Source of the DNA: Prunus persica
Lineage: Eukaryota > Streptophyta > Magnoliopsida > Rosales > Rosaceae
Length of the DNA: 64,000 nucleotides
Direction: 5' to 3'
NCBI RefSeq assembly: GCF_000346465.2
Contig: NC_034009.1
Coordinates: 2,803,972 to 2,867,971 of the forward strand
The position numbers were made by a program, and so were the translations under genes. The notes under the pieces are model-generated. The model had not been told where the DNA came from. It saw only the letters and a list, made by a program, of their open reading frames with translations, and searched no databases. Below, one piece after another: positions 33,720 through 44,763 of the stretch (the stretch's first letter is position 1; the number at the start of each line of letters is the position of its first letter).

Positions 33720-34580
33720 GCAGATCAGGACCAGAAGTTCCTTGATCCTCATCATACAATTACATCAGGACTTGAAGATCCTTGATGATGATGTTAATAT
33801 GAGAACTGGCAGTCTCTCCGGTACTATATTTGTAAACATGTGATTGGACTTGAGGGTCCTTGATCCCTGACATGTAAATAAGGACCTGGGGTTCCTTAAT
33901 GATGTAACAGTACCGTATTGTTTCATAATGCCGTACACATGGATGATAACTGTACTGGAAAATGTACTGTCCACATGAATAGATACGTATTCATGACTTG
34001 ATGAATAGTACCGGATATATGAATAGTGACGTATACATAAATATTAACCATTTTGGGTAAATCGTCACTATATTCAAAAAGGGAACCTGCAGTTCCTTAA
34101 ACTCATGGATGAGCAATTAAATGAGATGCCAGAAGTTCCTCAAGATATGGACAATTATGTAAGGGCTTGCAGTCCAGAAATATGTACAGAAAATTGTAAA
34201 AATGTCCATACCATGAGAATATGTGATTTTGGCTTGAGGTTCAATATCTAACAGTATTGAGAACCTGAAGTTCCAACAATTAAATGGACAACCCTTGAGG
34301 TATTATTGCAAATTGTGGTACGCCACATATTTCTTTGGCATAAGAGAATGATGAATTGAGGCTCCCCACATATTTTGTTATATCTGGGCCGGAAGCTCAT
34401 GAACCCAAATATATGAGATATTAGCGTGGTTTTTACTCAATCCATATTTCATGTTCATTTGAAAAGGGCGAATAAATTCTGAGTTTGTGTTTAGCCCAGG
34501 CCAAAAGTTCCATACGTTGAAATATGAAATTTGGGAGAGTCGATGTGGTTATTTGAACCTATAAGGCACAAGGTTCCAAA
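33720..34580 (+). repeat. Array of short imperfect hairpins inside the LTR element
   Basis: The motif (A)GGAmCTtgaaGwTCCTT recurs about ten times at 30-90-bp spacing. Clear examples are aggacttgaagatcctt (near 33767), ggacttgagggtcc (33847), aaggacctggggttcctt (33877), ggaacctgcagttcc (34084) and gaacctgaagttc (34262). Each is a self-complementary GGAAC/GTTCC-type stem around a 4-6-base loop. The sequence between motifs is unrelated. Confidence 0.65.
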
Positions 34581-34721
34581 CCGTCATTTTGAAAAGACGT
34601 AAAAACCATAGGTGTAAGTTTAAGAATGTGCGCAATTATTATAACAAGAACATACAACAGATAGATTTTTTTTTTCCACCTGCAATGAAGGTGCAGGCCC
34701 TATAAAATCTATAAAATTACA

Positions 34722-35273
34722 TTATGTTCTGGAAGCCTCTGAAGGAAGAGGACGGCGCCTCTTAAGCTTAGCCATGAGCCTCTCGTGATCTCCCAAAATT
34801 CTTTCATTGGAGACCTGCAGCATGTCTAGCCTTCTCAGTGTATCAACAGAGTACGAACTCACCAGTTTCAACAAGGCATTATTCTCTCCTTTAAGTTTCT
34901 CAACCTCCTGTTGAGACTCATGAAGCATTCTTTGGAGAGACGAATTTTCAGTTGTTAACCTCTCAACCTCGTTTGCTTTGGCACGCAAACAATCAGCCAT
35001 GTTAGAAACAGAAGCAGCACTCTGAATGCTAAAAGCCATTGAGTCATCAATAGCCTCTTCCTCTGATCTCCCTGTCAACAACATTTCATCCATTGGAATA
35101 ATGAAATTCCTAGCTACTATGACAGCAGTAGCATCATTCATCATCACAGAATCATTAACTATGATATGACGATTTTGGGATACAAAGGATGGACGCCAAA
35201 CTTTGGTGTCATTGGTTGTTGTGGGAGTATCATTTAAATTGAAATAATTTGGGCAGGAAGAAGAGGAAGCCAT
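34722..35273 (-). CDS. Intact antisense ORF in the LTR element: coiled-coil protein of unknown function, 183 aa
   Basis: ATG at 35273, stop at 34722, uninterrupted. The N terminus is Ser/Asn/Thr-rich (MASSSSCPNYFNLNDTPTTT), followed by WRPSFVSQNRHIIVNDSVMM. Then RSEEEAIDDSMAFSIQSAAS leads into a heptad-patterned segment from about residue 95 to 170 (VERLTTENSSLQRML, EVEKLKGENNALLKLV), ending basic (KLKRRRPLPSEASRT). I recognise no enzyme or gag domain. It runs opposite to the LTRs. A CTATAGATA sequence about 100 bases upstream of the ATG (35376-35386, minus strand) could be a TATA element. Antisense ORFs are known in some other plant LTR elements. It may be a host-derived or element-specific gene; function unknown. 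Confidence 0.6.
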   Translation of the reverse strand: MASSSSCPNYFNLNDTPTTTNDTKVWRPSFVSQNRHIIVNDSVMMNDATAVIVARNFIIPMDEMLLTGRSEEEAIDDSMAFSIQSAASVSNMADCLRAKANEVERLTTENSSLQRMLHESQQEVEKLKGENNALLKLVSSYSVDTLRRLDMLQVSNERILGDHERLMAKLKRRRPLPSEASRT

Positions 35274-36427
35274 TTTTAAGAAGGTTTTGAAGAAAGTCTT
35301 AGAAAAACTAAAGTTTCAGAGAATGAAGGAAGTTATGTTGAAACGCAGTTGCTCCAATCAAGTTTTGCAAAGGCAATATCTATAGGAGGAAATATGGCTA
35401 CAGTTTTCCAGGATCCCAATATCTTCTCGGATCCCCATAATATTTTTTTTCTTTCCCAGAGTCCAAAACTTCACGTGGCCTCCATTAATGTTTGTCGGCA
35501 CTTTCGGCGTTTTCAAAGTATTATTTTCGTCAAAAGCCGATCTTGATTTGCGGATTTCACGGAGCTATTTTTTCAAAAGTATCCCGAGAATCTCGCAATT
35601 TTTCTATGGTTAATTTGAAATTCACCGGTTCTACTTATTCATTGTATTTGTGTAGAAATGTGTTACTAACGAAATTTTCTTTGCAGAAGACATCCAGTTT
35701 TCTCCATACCTAGTGATGCGATATCTACTTATTTTTCTTATCAGTGAGCACTCAATATGCCCGAGAAGCAAGACTATCTCTGATCATCCATTCAGGAAGC
35801 GAGACTATCCCTGATCACGTTTCCGCCACATCAGGGAACTGTGAAGGCAACCTCATGCTCTAATCTCCGGAAGTTCTTCTAGACTAAAAGAAATGAGAGC
35901 TTATTGTTTGCTCCCACCAGCTTCCTTCCTTGATTGCTTACCTTCTCTTGCAATCAATATCACATTATTTTTGCATTTTTTCTCTTTTTATAACTCTCTG
36001 TTCATAAGAGATTTTATTTCTTTAGAATGAACATCTGAAGAAAGAATCCATGGAGTGATCCTAACTCTGAGGGTTATTTGTTTTTGACAGAGAAAAGAGT
36101 TGTGATTTTTGCTCTTGCAGGATATAACTAGATCATCAAGCGCTACATTATATTTACTGGGCCGATACGAGCTTGAATGATACTTGAGAAAAGTTTCTCC
36201 CACCTAAGGATGTAAGCAATACTTGTGTTATTTTATGCTTATATACTTATTTGATATTTATCTTGAAAAGTAACCAAATGGGGAGATAAGTCTGTTCCAA
36301 AAGAATGGCTTGTATGTATCCATGAATTATTAATGCAAATTTTACAGATTGCAAGTTGGATACATTGATAATACACTGCACAGATTAAAGTCTCATAAGA
36401 ACAGAATATGGGTATAGCAGTGATCAA

Positions 36428-36575
36428 TATGATGCACGCCTGTTGCGTAGCAAATGATGTGGATTGAAGTCCCGAAAGGACAATCCTTTGACATGTCAAT
36501 ATTGATATTATACACGCCTAATGCGTAGCAAATTATATGGGTTAAAGTCCCATAATATGGGTTAAGGTCCCAGAA
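36428..36575 (+). repeat. Two-copy direct repeat with small hairpins, LTR element interior
   Basis: gatgcacgcctgttgcgtag (36431) and tatacacgcctaatgcgtag (36510) start two copies of about 70 bases. Each continues with caaat, then a GGGTTAAAGTCCC-type self-complementary phrase; the second copy has two of these (36539 and 36557). Confidence 0.65.
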
Positions 36576-37675
36576 ATTAATTGACATGTATGTATTAATC
36601 TGTGGCATGCCTTCAGCATGACAGATATATGGGTTCTAAATGTTCCAAACTCCCTACATGGAGATTATCCACGCCCTACTGCTAAATAACGCTCCAATGG
36701 AGGTTATAATCCACATTCTTACATAATAAAAGCCCCCTGAAGTGGCTTGGGTACCCAAAAGCAAAGAAATGCTTATAATTGATGCATGCGCATGCAAATG
36801 AGAATGGTGGGATCATGAATTGATGAATGACAATTTTTTTGGTTTTAGAGTAGCTACTCAAATCATCAATGGGCTGTGTTGATTGGAACCACGTTCAATT
36901 ATTAAATGTCGACAATATCATTGGCCAAAATGGAACGAGGTAATTCCATTATAGATGAGAATGAACGTGAAAGAACAAACCCACAGTACGAACCCCAAAA
37001 GATGTTAATACTGAAATTTATACTTGGGTGTTCGGAATAAAAGGGAATATACATACTTTGTATGACACACTGTTTCTGGCAGAAACAAGGAATGTTGGGT
37101 TTTCTCCATATTTACAGATTCAATTGTGCCCCCCTTATTACACAATTACGGAGACCAACATATTATCTTTAAGGGTTATTAAATGCACGGAGCATATCGC
37201 CAGAAGCGATTTCCTAAAGATGTATAAATAGCTGGGTAAAAGCTATATAATGTGTCATAAAGTTTAATCCCTTTTAGACAAAATCCGTTGAGAGGATTGA
37301 CATTGCATAAAGCAAGTCCCTAAAGGACATGTGCTTGAAGCACAAAATTTGTACTCAATATTAATATGCATAAATTACCTCAGTGAGTACATTGATTATA
37401 ATGTGATTGCAACACATTAAAGCTTCTGCAAAATTCACGAAATATTTATCTCGACTTAAAAATCGAGCATTATGCCAACGAGGTTCTTGCTTATACTAAG
37501 AAAGTCTTATCCGTTGGTCCTTAAATGTTTTTCCGGAAGTATACTAGACCAGATAGAGCTCAGCTCCATCACCACCACTTTGGAATGGCTAGTCATAAAT
37601 TTTTCAGGGGGAGATATTCACAAAAGGGAGCGTGGTTTTAATAAAGACCTCCATACACTGTACTCTTTTTCCTTC

Positions 37676-38045
37676 ATCCAGGTTTTTATCCCACTGGATT
37701 TTTCCTGGTAAGGTTTTAACGAGGCAGTGTCGCTCAAGATTGACTCATAGAAGCAGTGTCAACTACGATATTCAGAAAGGTGATCAACAGTATGACTTAA
37801 AGATATTTTGCTAAGCATCAGGGGGAGCGTGCCATCAATAAAGATCTTTAAACACTGTACTCTTTTTCCTTCGTCCAGGTTTTTATCCCACTGGGTTTTT
37901 TCTGGTAAGGTTTTAACGAGGCAGTGTCGCACGCACGTCAATATATACAGAATTTTATGTTACACATGATTATGTACTCTTTTTCCCTTTGACCAGTTTT
38001 TGTCCCACTGGATTTTTACTGGCAAGGTTTTTAACGAGGCATATT
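37676..38045 (+). repeat. Three-copy repeat before the 3' LTR
   Basis: The phrase atcccactggatttttcctggtaaggttttaacgaggca, with small changes, occurs near 37686, 37886 and 38000. Such repeats commonly precede the polypurine tract in plant copia-related elements and support the copia-like affiliation. Confidence 0.75.
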
Positions 38046-38065
38046 CTATATCATTTGTGGTCTCC

Positions 38066-38074
38066 AAGGGGGAG
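38066..38074 (+). other. Polypurine tract of the LTR element
   Basis: AAGGGGGAG directly precedes the TGTTG start of the 3' LTR, where plus-strand priming would occur. Confidence 0.75.
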
Positions 38075-38222
38075 TGTTGTAAATGTGGAGCCCAAATGCC
38101 TATAAATAGGGCTTCTCCATACTTGTAATAACACACAGATATACATGATAGAGAACAAACATTCTCTTCTATTCCTTCTCTCCATCTCAATTCTCTCTCC
38201 AATTTCTTCTAGATTTATAACA
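38075..38222 (+). promoter_or_regulatory. 3' LTR, possible promoter of the adjacent GST gene
   Basis: It ends 28 bases before the GST ATG. TATAAATA at 38101-38108 would place a transcription start near 38130, giving a short 5' UTR of about 120 nt across the LTR end, the GATCT duplication and 23 bases of native leader. No ATG lies between about 38145 and 38250. Confidence 0.6.
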
Positions 38223-38250
38223 GATCTAATTAAGTACTGGGAAAATTGTC

Positions 38251-39403
38251 ATGGCAACAGATAAGGTTAAGCTTTTAGGGTATGTTTTCAGTCCATTTTC
38301 CCGTAGAGTGGAGTGGGCTCTGAAGCTGAAGGGCATTGATTATGAGTATGTAGAAGAAGATATCTTCAACAAAAGCCCTCTTCTTCTGCAACTCAATCCA
38401 GTTCGCAAAAAAGTTCCGGTTTTGGTTCATGGCAACGAAGTGGTCTCTGAGTCATTCACTATTCTTGAATATATTGATGAGACATGGAAGCAAAACCCAT
38501 TGTTGCCTCAAGATCCTTATGCAAGAGCCATATCACGCTTTTGGGCTAACTTCACGGAAGAGAAGGTGAGCCATATGCTAGAATTAATTTGTTTCAATTA
38601 TATCTAGTGAATGCATCAAAATCATCTTAATTAAGGCGAGTTTTGTTGCATTAGTCACTCACGTGCATATAAACGATTTTGAACGGTTGATGGATGTGCA
38701 CGATCGTTGTGGATAGCATTTTTCCTTACCATACATTTACTTACTATTACAACTGGGTTAAAAACTTGAGTGGGAAAACATGTGGAGAGAGGTTCGAAAC
38801 TCCCAGACACCCAATGAATATTTGTGTAACCTCCATCCTCCAATCACTTGTACTAAAAGAAATTAAAAAAGAGTACAAGCTTATAGTTTCTCAAATGTTG
38901 CACGGAGCTACCGGCCACTCAAATCTAATTTTGCTTTCACCAATGTTATACTAAGTAAGAGATATGATTATTGGTGAATATTTTACAAACATATCTTTTG
39001 TGATATTATTTCATATATTGACTGACTTTTAATTTCTTGTTAGGTTCTGGATGCTGGATTTACAGCTTTAATATGCTCCACAGGAGAGCAACAAGAAAAG
39101 GCTTTGAAATCAACTATTGAGGCCTTGGAACACATAGAAGGAGACCTCATGGGAAAGAAGATTTTAGGAGGGGAAAGCATTGGGTATTTGGACATTGCAA
39201 TGGGATGGATCTCTTACTGGCTGCCTATTTGGGAGGAAGTAGGCTCCAGGCAGGTTTTGGACCCTTCAAAATTTCCTGCAACCATTTCATGGATCAACAA
39301 AATTCTTAGCCACCCTGTGATCAAGGACAACTTACCTCCTCGAGACAAAGCGGTTGCTTATTTTCATGGGAGGAGAAATTTTTACACTTCTGGGAAGACT
39401 TAG
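38251..39403 (+). CDS. Tau-class glutathione S-transferase, 224 aa
   Basis: Conjugates glutathione to electrophiles in the cytosol; tau-class enzymes are plant-specific and stress-inducible. Two exons, 38251-38565 and 39044-39403, with the single intron position typical of the class; 224 residues is normal length. The thioredoxin-like N-terminal domain has the catalytic Ser in [12 protein letters not shown], the cis-Pro in KKVPVLVHG and the glutathione-binding [10 protein letters not shown]. The helical C-terminal domain contains [15 protein letters not shown]. All key residues are present. Its original promoter is separated from it by the 6.5-kb LTR element, so transcription probably depends on the LTR. 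A SINE-like piece (38760-38860, with gaggttcgaaactccc) may lie in the intron. The gene sits between the two aldo-keto reductases. Confidence 0.9.
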
Positions 39404-39986
39404 CCATAGATGCTCGTCTGCCCATATTGTACTAGTTTCTAAAACTAGAGAATAAATGTGACATATGTAATATGGTTAAGGTGTGTATTAAGAGTATTTT
39501 ACCTTTGCTCCTGAAGTGCTATGTTCGAATCTCTCATCCTAATTACAATTGTTTTATAAATTCTATAGGCACACGCTTCATGCATGACAATTGGCCTTTT
39601 TTTATACTGAATATTTGTTTTATTTTATGATAATTTTCAAATTAAACTACCAAACGCATGCTTAAATTTTAAAAACACTAATTTGTTTTCTCATTTCATT
39701 TTCAAAAAATATTTTATGAAAATAATTTTAGAAAACATTACCAGACGGACTCTATAAATGTTTCACCATCGTCTACTCCCTTACACTTTAATTTATTGGG
39801 CCTAAAATGATATTATTGAAGTCTGGTTGACCCAATTATGGATGTCCGGTCCGCGTACCCAAGCACTTCCTCTCTACTTAACACGTGTGTCACAGTCTGT
39901 GTGTCTCACAGAGGTCCATTGATTTTTGAAACGGTTGGAATTCGACAAGGCCTAAGCAGCGGAGCAAGAAAGCCTTATCGGTCACA
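39404..39986. other. Intergenic DNA and promoter of aldo-keto reductase copy 2
   Basis: From about 39811 the sequence matches the promoter of copy 1 (tgttgaccc...gtccggtcc). A possible MITE remnant with aaacattaccag/caaacgcatgc ends lies near 39640-39750. No other gene is seen. Confidence 0.4.
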
Positions 39987-42900
39987 ATGGCCTCTTGCCC
40001 CACCGCCTTTTTCTGCAACCACGCAGCAACAGCAGCACCGTGGTCATCTTCCAGAACCGGAACCAGAAGAAGTTTCTGTAGACGGAGCTCTGTGAAAGCA
40101 ACTATCAATGCCAAGCTCGACCAGAAGACGTCGTTGCAGTACAAGAAGCTCGGAGACTCAGACCTTGTAATTAGCGAAATCACTCTGGGAACCATGACAT
40201 TCGGCGAGCAAAACACAGAGAAAGAAGCTCATGAGATTCTCAGCTACGCATTCGAAAATGGGATTAACGCTTTGGACACTGCAGAAGCTGTAGGTGCTTG
40301 TAGATTGCTTGAATTTTGTTGGCCTCAGTTTAAATTTGTTTCGTTTGGGTTTTGATTCAAGTTTAAATCTTTTTTGTTTGTTGCAGTACCCAATTCCAAT
40401 GAAGAAGGAAACTCAGGGAAGCACTGATCGTTTTATCAGCAGCTGGCTCAAGTCTCAACCCCGTGATAAGGTACTTGATGGTTATGCTGTCACATTGAAT
40501 TAGGACCATTGATATGGTTGAATGATGTCTGAATGTGCTGTCCTGGTTCACAGTGATAACAAGGCAAGGATCATCATTTTAACTCGTTACTATGCTGTGT
40601 AAATAGGTTATTTTGGCAACAAAAATAGCTGGGTATTCGGAGATGGCAAGTTATCTGCGTGACAATGCCACGGTCTTGCGGGTGGATGCTGCAAACATTA
40701 AGGAAAGTGTAGAGAAAAGCCTTAAGCGCCTTGGCACAGATTACATTGATTTGATACAAATTCATTGGTAAGTTTATTGATCAAACTTCACACATTATAC
40801 AAACTTACATGCTACATTGTCACCTGGTTTGTGATTTTTGTAGTATCACACACTATGTACCCGTTCTGATATTTAACTCGAACTTTACATGGACTCACAC
40901 TCTAACTGCAAAATTGTTCTTTTTTTCCTGACCCACTTGTGGTATCACACAACTCATCAAATGAACTTAGGACTGGGCCAACTTTTTAGTCTGTTTTTTA
41001 TTAGACATTTCAAGCGTCTTTTAACTCTACATTTTGCTTGTATCTATGAACTGAAGATCTTTTCTATGAAGCAAACTCGAGTCCTTTGGTATTTCATGCT
41101 GTTCCATTTTTGTTTTGCCCTCTCCTAATTGAGCAATCAAACCAACCATTCTGTTCGAAAACTTTTAAGACTCTAAATGGAAATTGGTCGCGTGACATTC
41201 ATATGAACACATAACACAACATTGGACAAGTTTGTCAATTTTTATGTATTAAATTTACAAGTAACTTCCATTTCCATTGAAGAAACTAAGCTGAAATAAT
41301 TATTTCTTTTTGGAAAATCATTAATTGACGTAGGTTGGGAGTGCAAGAAATAATGATAATAATAAGTGGGTAACAGAAAATGTATATTTCTCCATTCATT
41401 TGGTCTGGAACCCTTCCATAGTGATTCACATTTCCATTCTTAGAATAACTTAAAAGCAGGGGTAAAGGCAAACTAAGCAATAAACCAGCACTGTTACTTC
41501 TTTTTGAATTTGAAGGCTTCCAATTTGTCTCATGATATATTGGAATGACTAGTGAAGATGTTTGCTCTTTACTTTTCAGAAAAAGAATCTGGATGTTAAC
41601 TCGTTTAAGGTGGTGATTTCCGGAAACTAAAGTATTTTGTTTAATCCAGGCCAGATCGCTACGCGCCACTATTTGGTGCGTATTCTTATGATTTTTCCAA
41701 ATGGAGACCAAGTGTGCCATTCGTGGAGCAGCTGAAGGCTTTTCAAGAACTCATTGACGAAGGAAAGGTAACAACTATTCAAACCAATGGAAGTTTTGAC
41801 TTTCGGGTTCAACTGTAAAGCACCTGCATCAGAGGTGGAAGTTATATAAAAACTATTAATTTTTTCAAGACTTGTTATAATGTGAATTTAAACATAGCAT
41901 CATAGTTCTCTTGAGTTTGTCTTTGTGAATTCCTAGTTGTGTCTGCATCAATGTAGATGGAACATACTGGGGATTTATGAGTTGGTACACTCATAACTAG
42001 AAAAAGAGTGAATCTTGAAAGCATAACTTCTGGGATGATTCATGAATGTTACTAAAAATTGGAGTGTTGCATGCTCTGTGTAACTGCTTGATGTCTCTAA
42101 GCATCTTTAACTTACATGATATAGATTCCTTTTGAATGGTATAGGTACGCTACATTGGTGTTTCCAATGAAACTTCATATGGAGTGATGGAATTTGTACA
42201 TGCAGCTAAAGTTGAAGGACTACCAAAGATCGTCAGTATCCAAAACAGTTATAGTCTGCTAGTTAGAACTCGTTTTGAAAGTAAGTCATATTCTGATGCT
42301 ATGAGCAGATAAAATCTTTTACCTTAATATTAGTCAGCTTGACATAAAACTTGCTGCTGATATTTTTCTTTAGATAGTTATATCAACTCCATGATGTGAA
42401 TAGGCTAGTTAATACATAAAAATATGTTTGAACTAAGTATAATATACCTAAAATGGTAAAGTAAATGCCTCCATTTTCTTTGATTACTAATTTGCAATCT
42501 TAGTCCTTTGGGACACATTTAAATAATACAATATGGTTCATTAGTTGTTTCCTTTCTGTCAGTTTGTTTGACTGTCTTTAACCAATCTTTGCTGAACTTG
42601 TTGAAATTACAGTGTTTTACTTGTTTGAGTGCTAAGCTAAGTTATACCTACCTCACTTGACCTATATCCTCTCATGTATTGGGATGTTGACATGGTTGGG
42701 CTGTGCATCCAACCCGTTGCTTTTACTGATCGACACCTTTGTTGTATGCATTGGATAGAGATGTTTACATGATGCCATGTTTACCTTTTCCCTCCCTGTT
42801 TTTTGTATGCCATTCTCTTAACTTCATTGAGTTTGTAATTCTATTACTTGATTATTTGCAGTTGATCTTGTTGAAGTTTGCCACCCGAAAAATTACAACA

Positions 42901-43793
42901 TTGGCTTACTGGCTTATTCTCCACTGGGTGGTGGATCTCTTACTGGAAAGTACATAGATATCAATTCCGAAGCTGCTAAAAAAGGGAGGCTGAACCTTTT
43001 CCCTGGCTACATGGAAAGATATAACAAATCTATTGCCAGGGTATGTTAATATTCAACATGTCATATAAATAATAGATCATGTAGACTAAATTCAAATAAA
43101 CACCAAACATGCACGATTATTTAGTTATTTTATTATCTAATAAAAATATGAACTGCTCTGATATGGGGATTTATAATCAGTGTTTACTGTTGATTTGAAT
43201 AAAGCACTTGCTGACTGTTTACACTTTAATTAGAAGAAAATTTCAAATTTAATTTAATCCCATTATTGATACAAGTGCCCTTGTTTGCAATTAAAGGCTA
43301 GGACTCCTAATTAGAAGGCCTTTGAACTTAGCACCACCCACAAGTAGGTTGATTGCTTCCAACTTGTCATTGGATATATTAAAAACCATGGCCGGACAGC
43401 AGCATGAAAAATAGTTTGTACACTGGATGTTTTGGAAATAGTTGGTTTGCCTTGCTTGATGAGTTACTTTATGTTCTGGATATAGATTGATGAGGATAAT
43501 TTCCATTACAGCTTGTTGATTTTCTGCCTTAATGTTACTTTCTGTGTTTTCAGGAAGCAACAATAAAGTATATCGAGACAGCCAAGAAGCACGGGCTAAC
43601 TCCGGTTCAGCTTGCACTTGGGTTTGCACGGGACCGTCCATTTGTGACAAGTTCAATTGTTGGTGCAACTTCTGTGAACCAACTGAAGGAAGACATTGAT
43701 GCTTTTCTGTTGACAGAGAGGCCTTTGCCACCGGAAGTGGTGGCTGACATTGAAGATATTTTCAAGAGATACAAAGACCCTACCATTCTTTGA
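39987..43793 (+). CDS. Aldo-keto reductase, copy 2, catalytic residues intact
   Basis: Tas-like plastid-targeted NADPH-dependent aldo-keto reductase (At1g04420 type); substrate not established. Exons: 39987-40289, 40387-40470, 40607-40767, 41650-41767, 42145-42280, 42862-43040, 43554-43793. Lengths and phases equal those of copy 1 (406 codons). The tetrad is complete: Asp97 and Tyr102 (DTAEA/Y across intron 1), Lys135 (ATK) and His182 (QIHW). The NADP-binding end (TSSIVGATSVNQLKEDI) is present. It differs from copy 1 also at GGSLTGKY (copy 1 VGTLTGKY), which is closer to what related enzymes have, so copy 2 looks like the conserved member. The 3' flank remains similar to copy 1 until about 44265. 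An extra 136-bp segment lies in intron 6 relative to copy 1 (about 43207-43343). Confidence 0.93.
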
Positions 43794-44265
43794 AAAAAGT
43801 AGCCTAGGAAGTGTAATTATTGTTTTCACTTCACATGTCTGGTTTAGATGACAATCGAAGGTCAATGATATCCCTTGTTTGACCTTGGGAATTCCGGTTT
43901 TGTGCGGTGAGCAGAAGCATGAGATTAACAAGGCCTCGACTTCCTTTTCAGGAATTTTCTGTATCCTCCTTTGTTTTCTTTTTCTTTCGTTTCCTCTAAT
44001 TTGCGCAAGTGTTATCTTCATGCTTGATAAACTGTCAAGGTTGATCAGTATGGCGGGGCGGGGTCTGTATTTTTCGTTTCTTTCTTCTTTCCCTTTTCAC
44101 CAATGGAGAGCCTGGGTTAACATACTCAAATGGTGTCATGTCGTGTTCAATTTGGTTCACATATATTATGAGGTAAAGTTAGAAAATTAGGATATTGTCT
44201 ACATTGATCTGCTAATTTCATGTAATTGTTGTATCATGTTAAAAATTGCTACCTTTGAGTCCAAT

Positions 44266-44719
44266 ATTTTGTTTAACCATGTATCTTGTGCTACCACGAA
44301 GTAGGCAGACTCAAGTTATTGGCAAAGGATCCCGACCGATGATAGTCGTGCACCTTGTCGGGCTGTGACAGCTTAGGCACTGCCTATTTATCACATTTTT
44401 CTTTTATTCAACAATTCTCGGCCATTTAATCACACATCCTTAAAGTTATCTATACGACTTACCCGTGAGTCACACCAGTGCAGTGCCATATTTACTTACG
44501 TTGTGACGAATTATGTCATCCACATCTGCTAATTTGAGTGCCCAAATCATATGACGTGGCATGCTGGGTCGAATTTATTTATTTGTTTTTTTTGAAAAGC
44601 AGTTTAATTCGTTGTTAGACGTGGAGGAAGAGAAAGAGGCGCGCCAATATCTCGCCCCCATTTCTTTTGAGCTGCAAACTTCCCTAAACATGTGATCGCT
44701 TACTACCCTCTCATTTCCA

Positions 44720-44763
<44 letters not shown>

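Larger units (their letters stand above)
31688..38222 (+). mobile_element. Complete non-autonomous LTR retroelement (6.5 kb), without gag-pol, carrying host gene fragments
   Basis: Two LTRs of 148 bp (31688-31835 and 38075-38222), starting TGTTGTAAATG and ending TTATAACA, appear identical. They are flanked by the 5-bp duplication GATCT (31683-31687 and 38223-38227). A CGTTATCAGCACGA stretch directly after the 5' LTR resembles the unusual primer-binding site of many plant copia elements. A polypurine tract AAGGGGGAG (38066-38074) abuts the 3' LTR. The 6.2-kb interior shows no reverse transcriptase, integrase, protease or gag. It contains host-derived fragments near the 5' end, tandem repeats, a small-hairpin array, and an intact antisense ORF. 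It must have been mobilised by an autonomous partner elsewhere. Confidence 0.9.
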
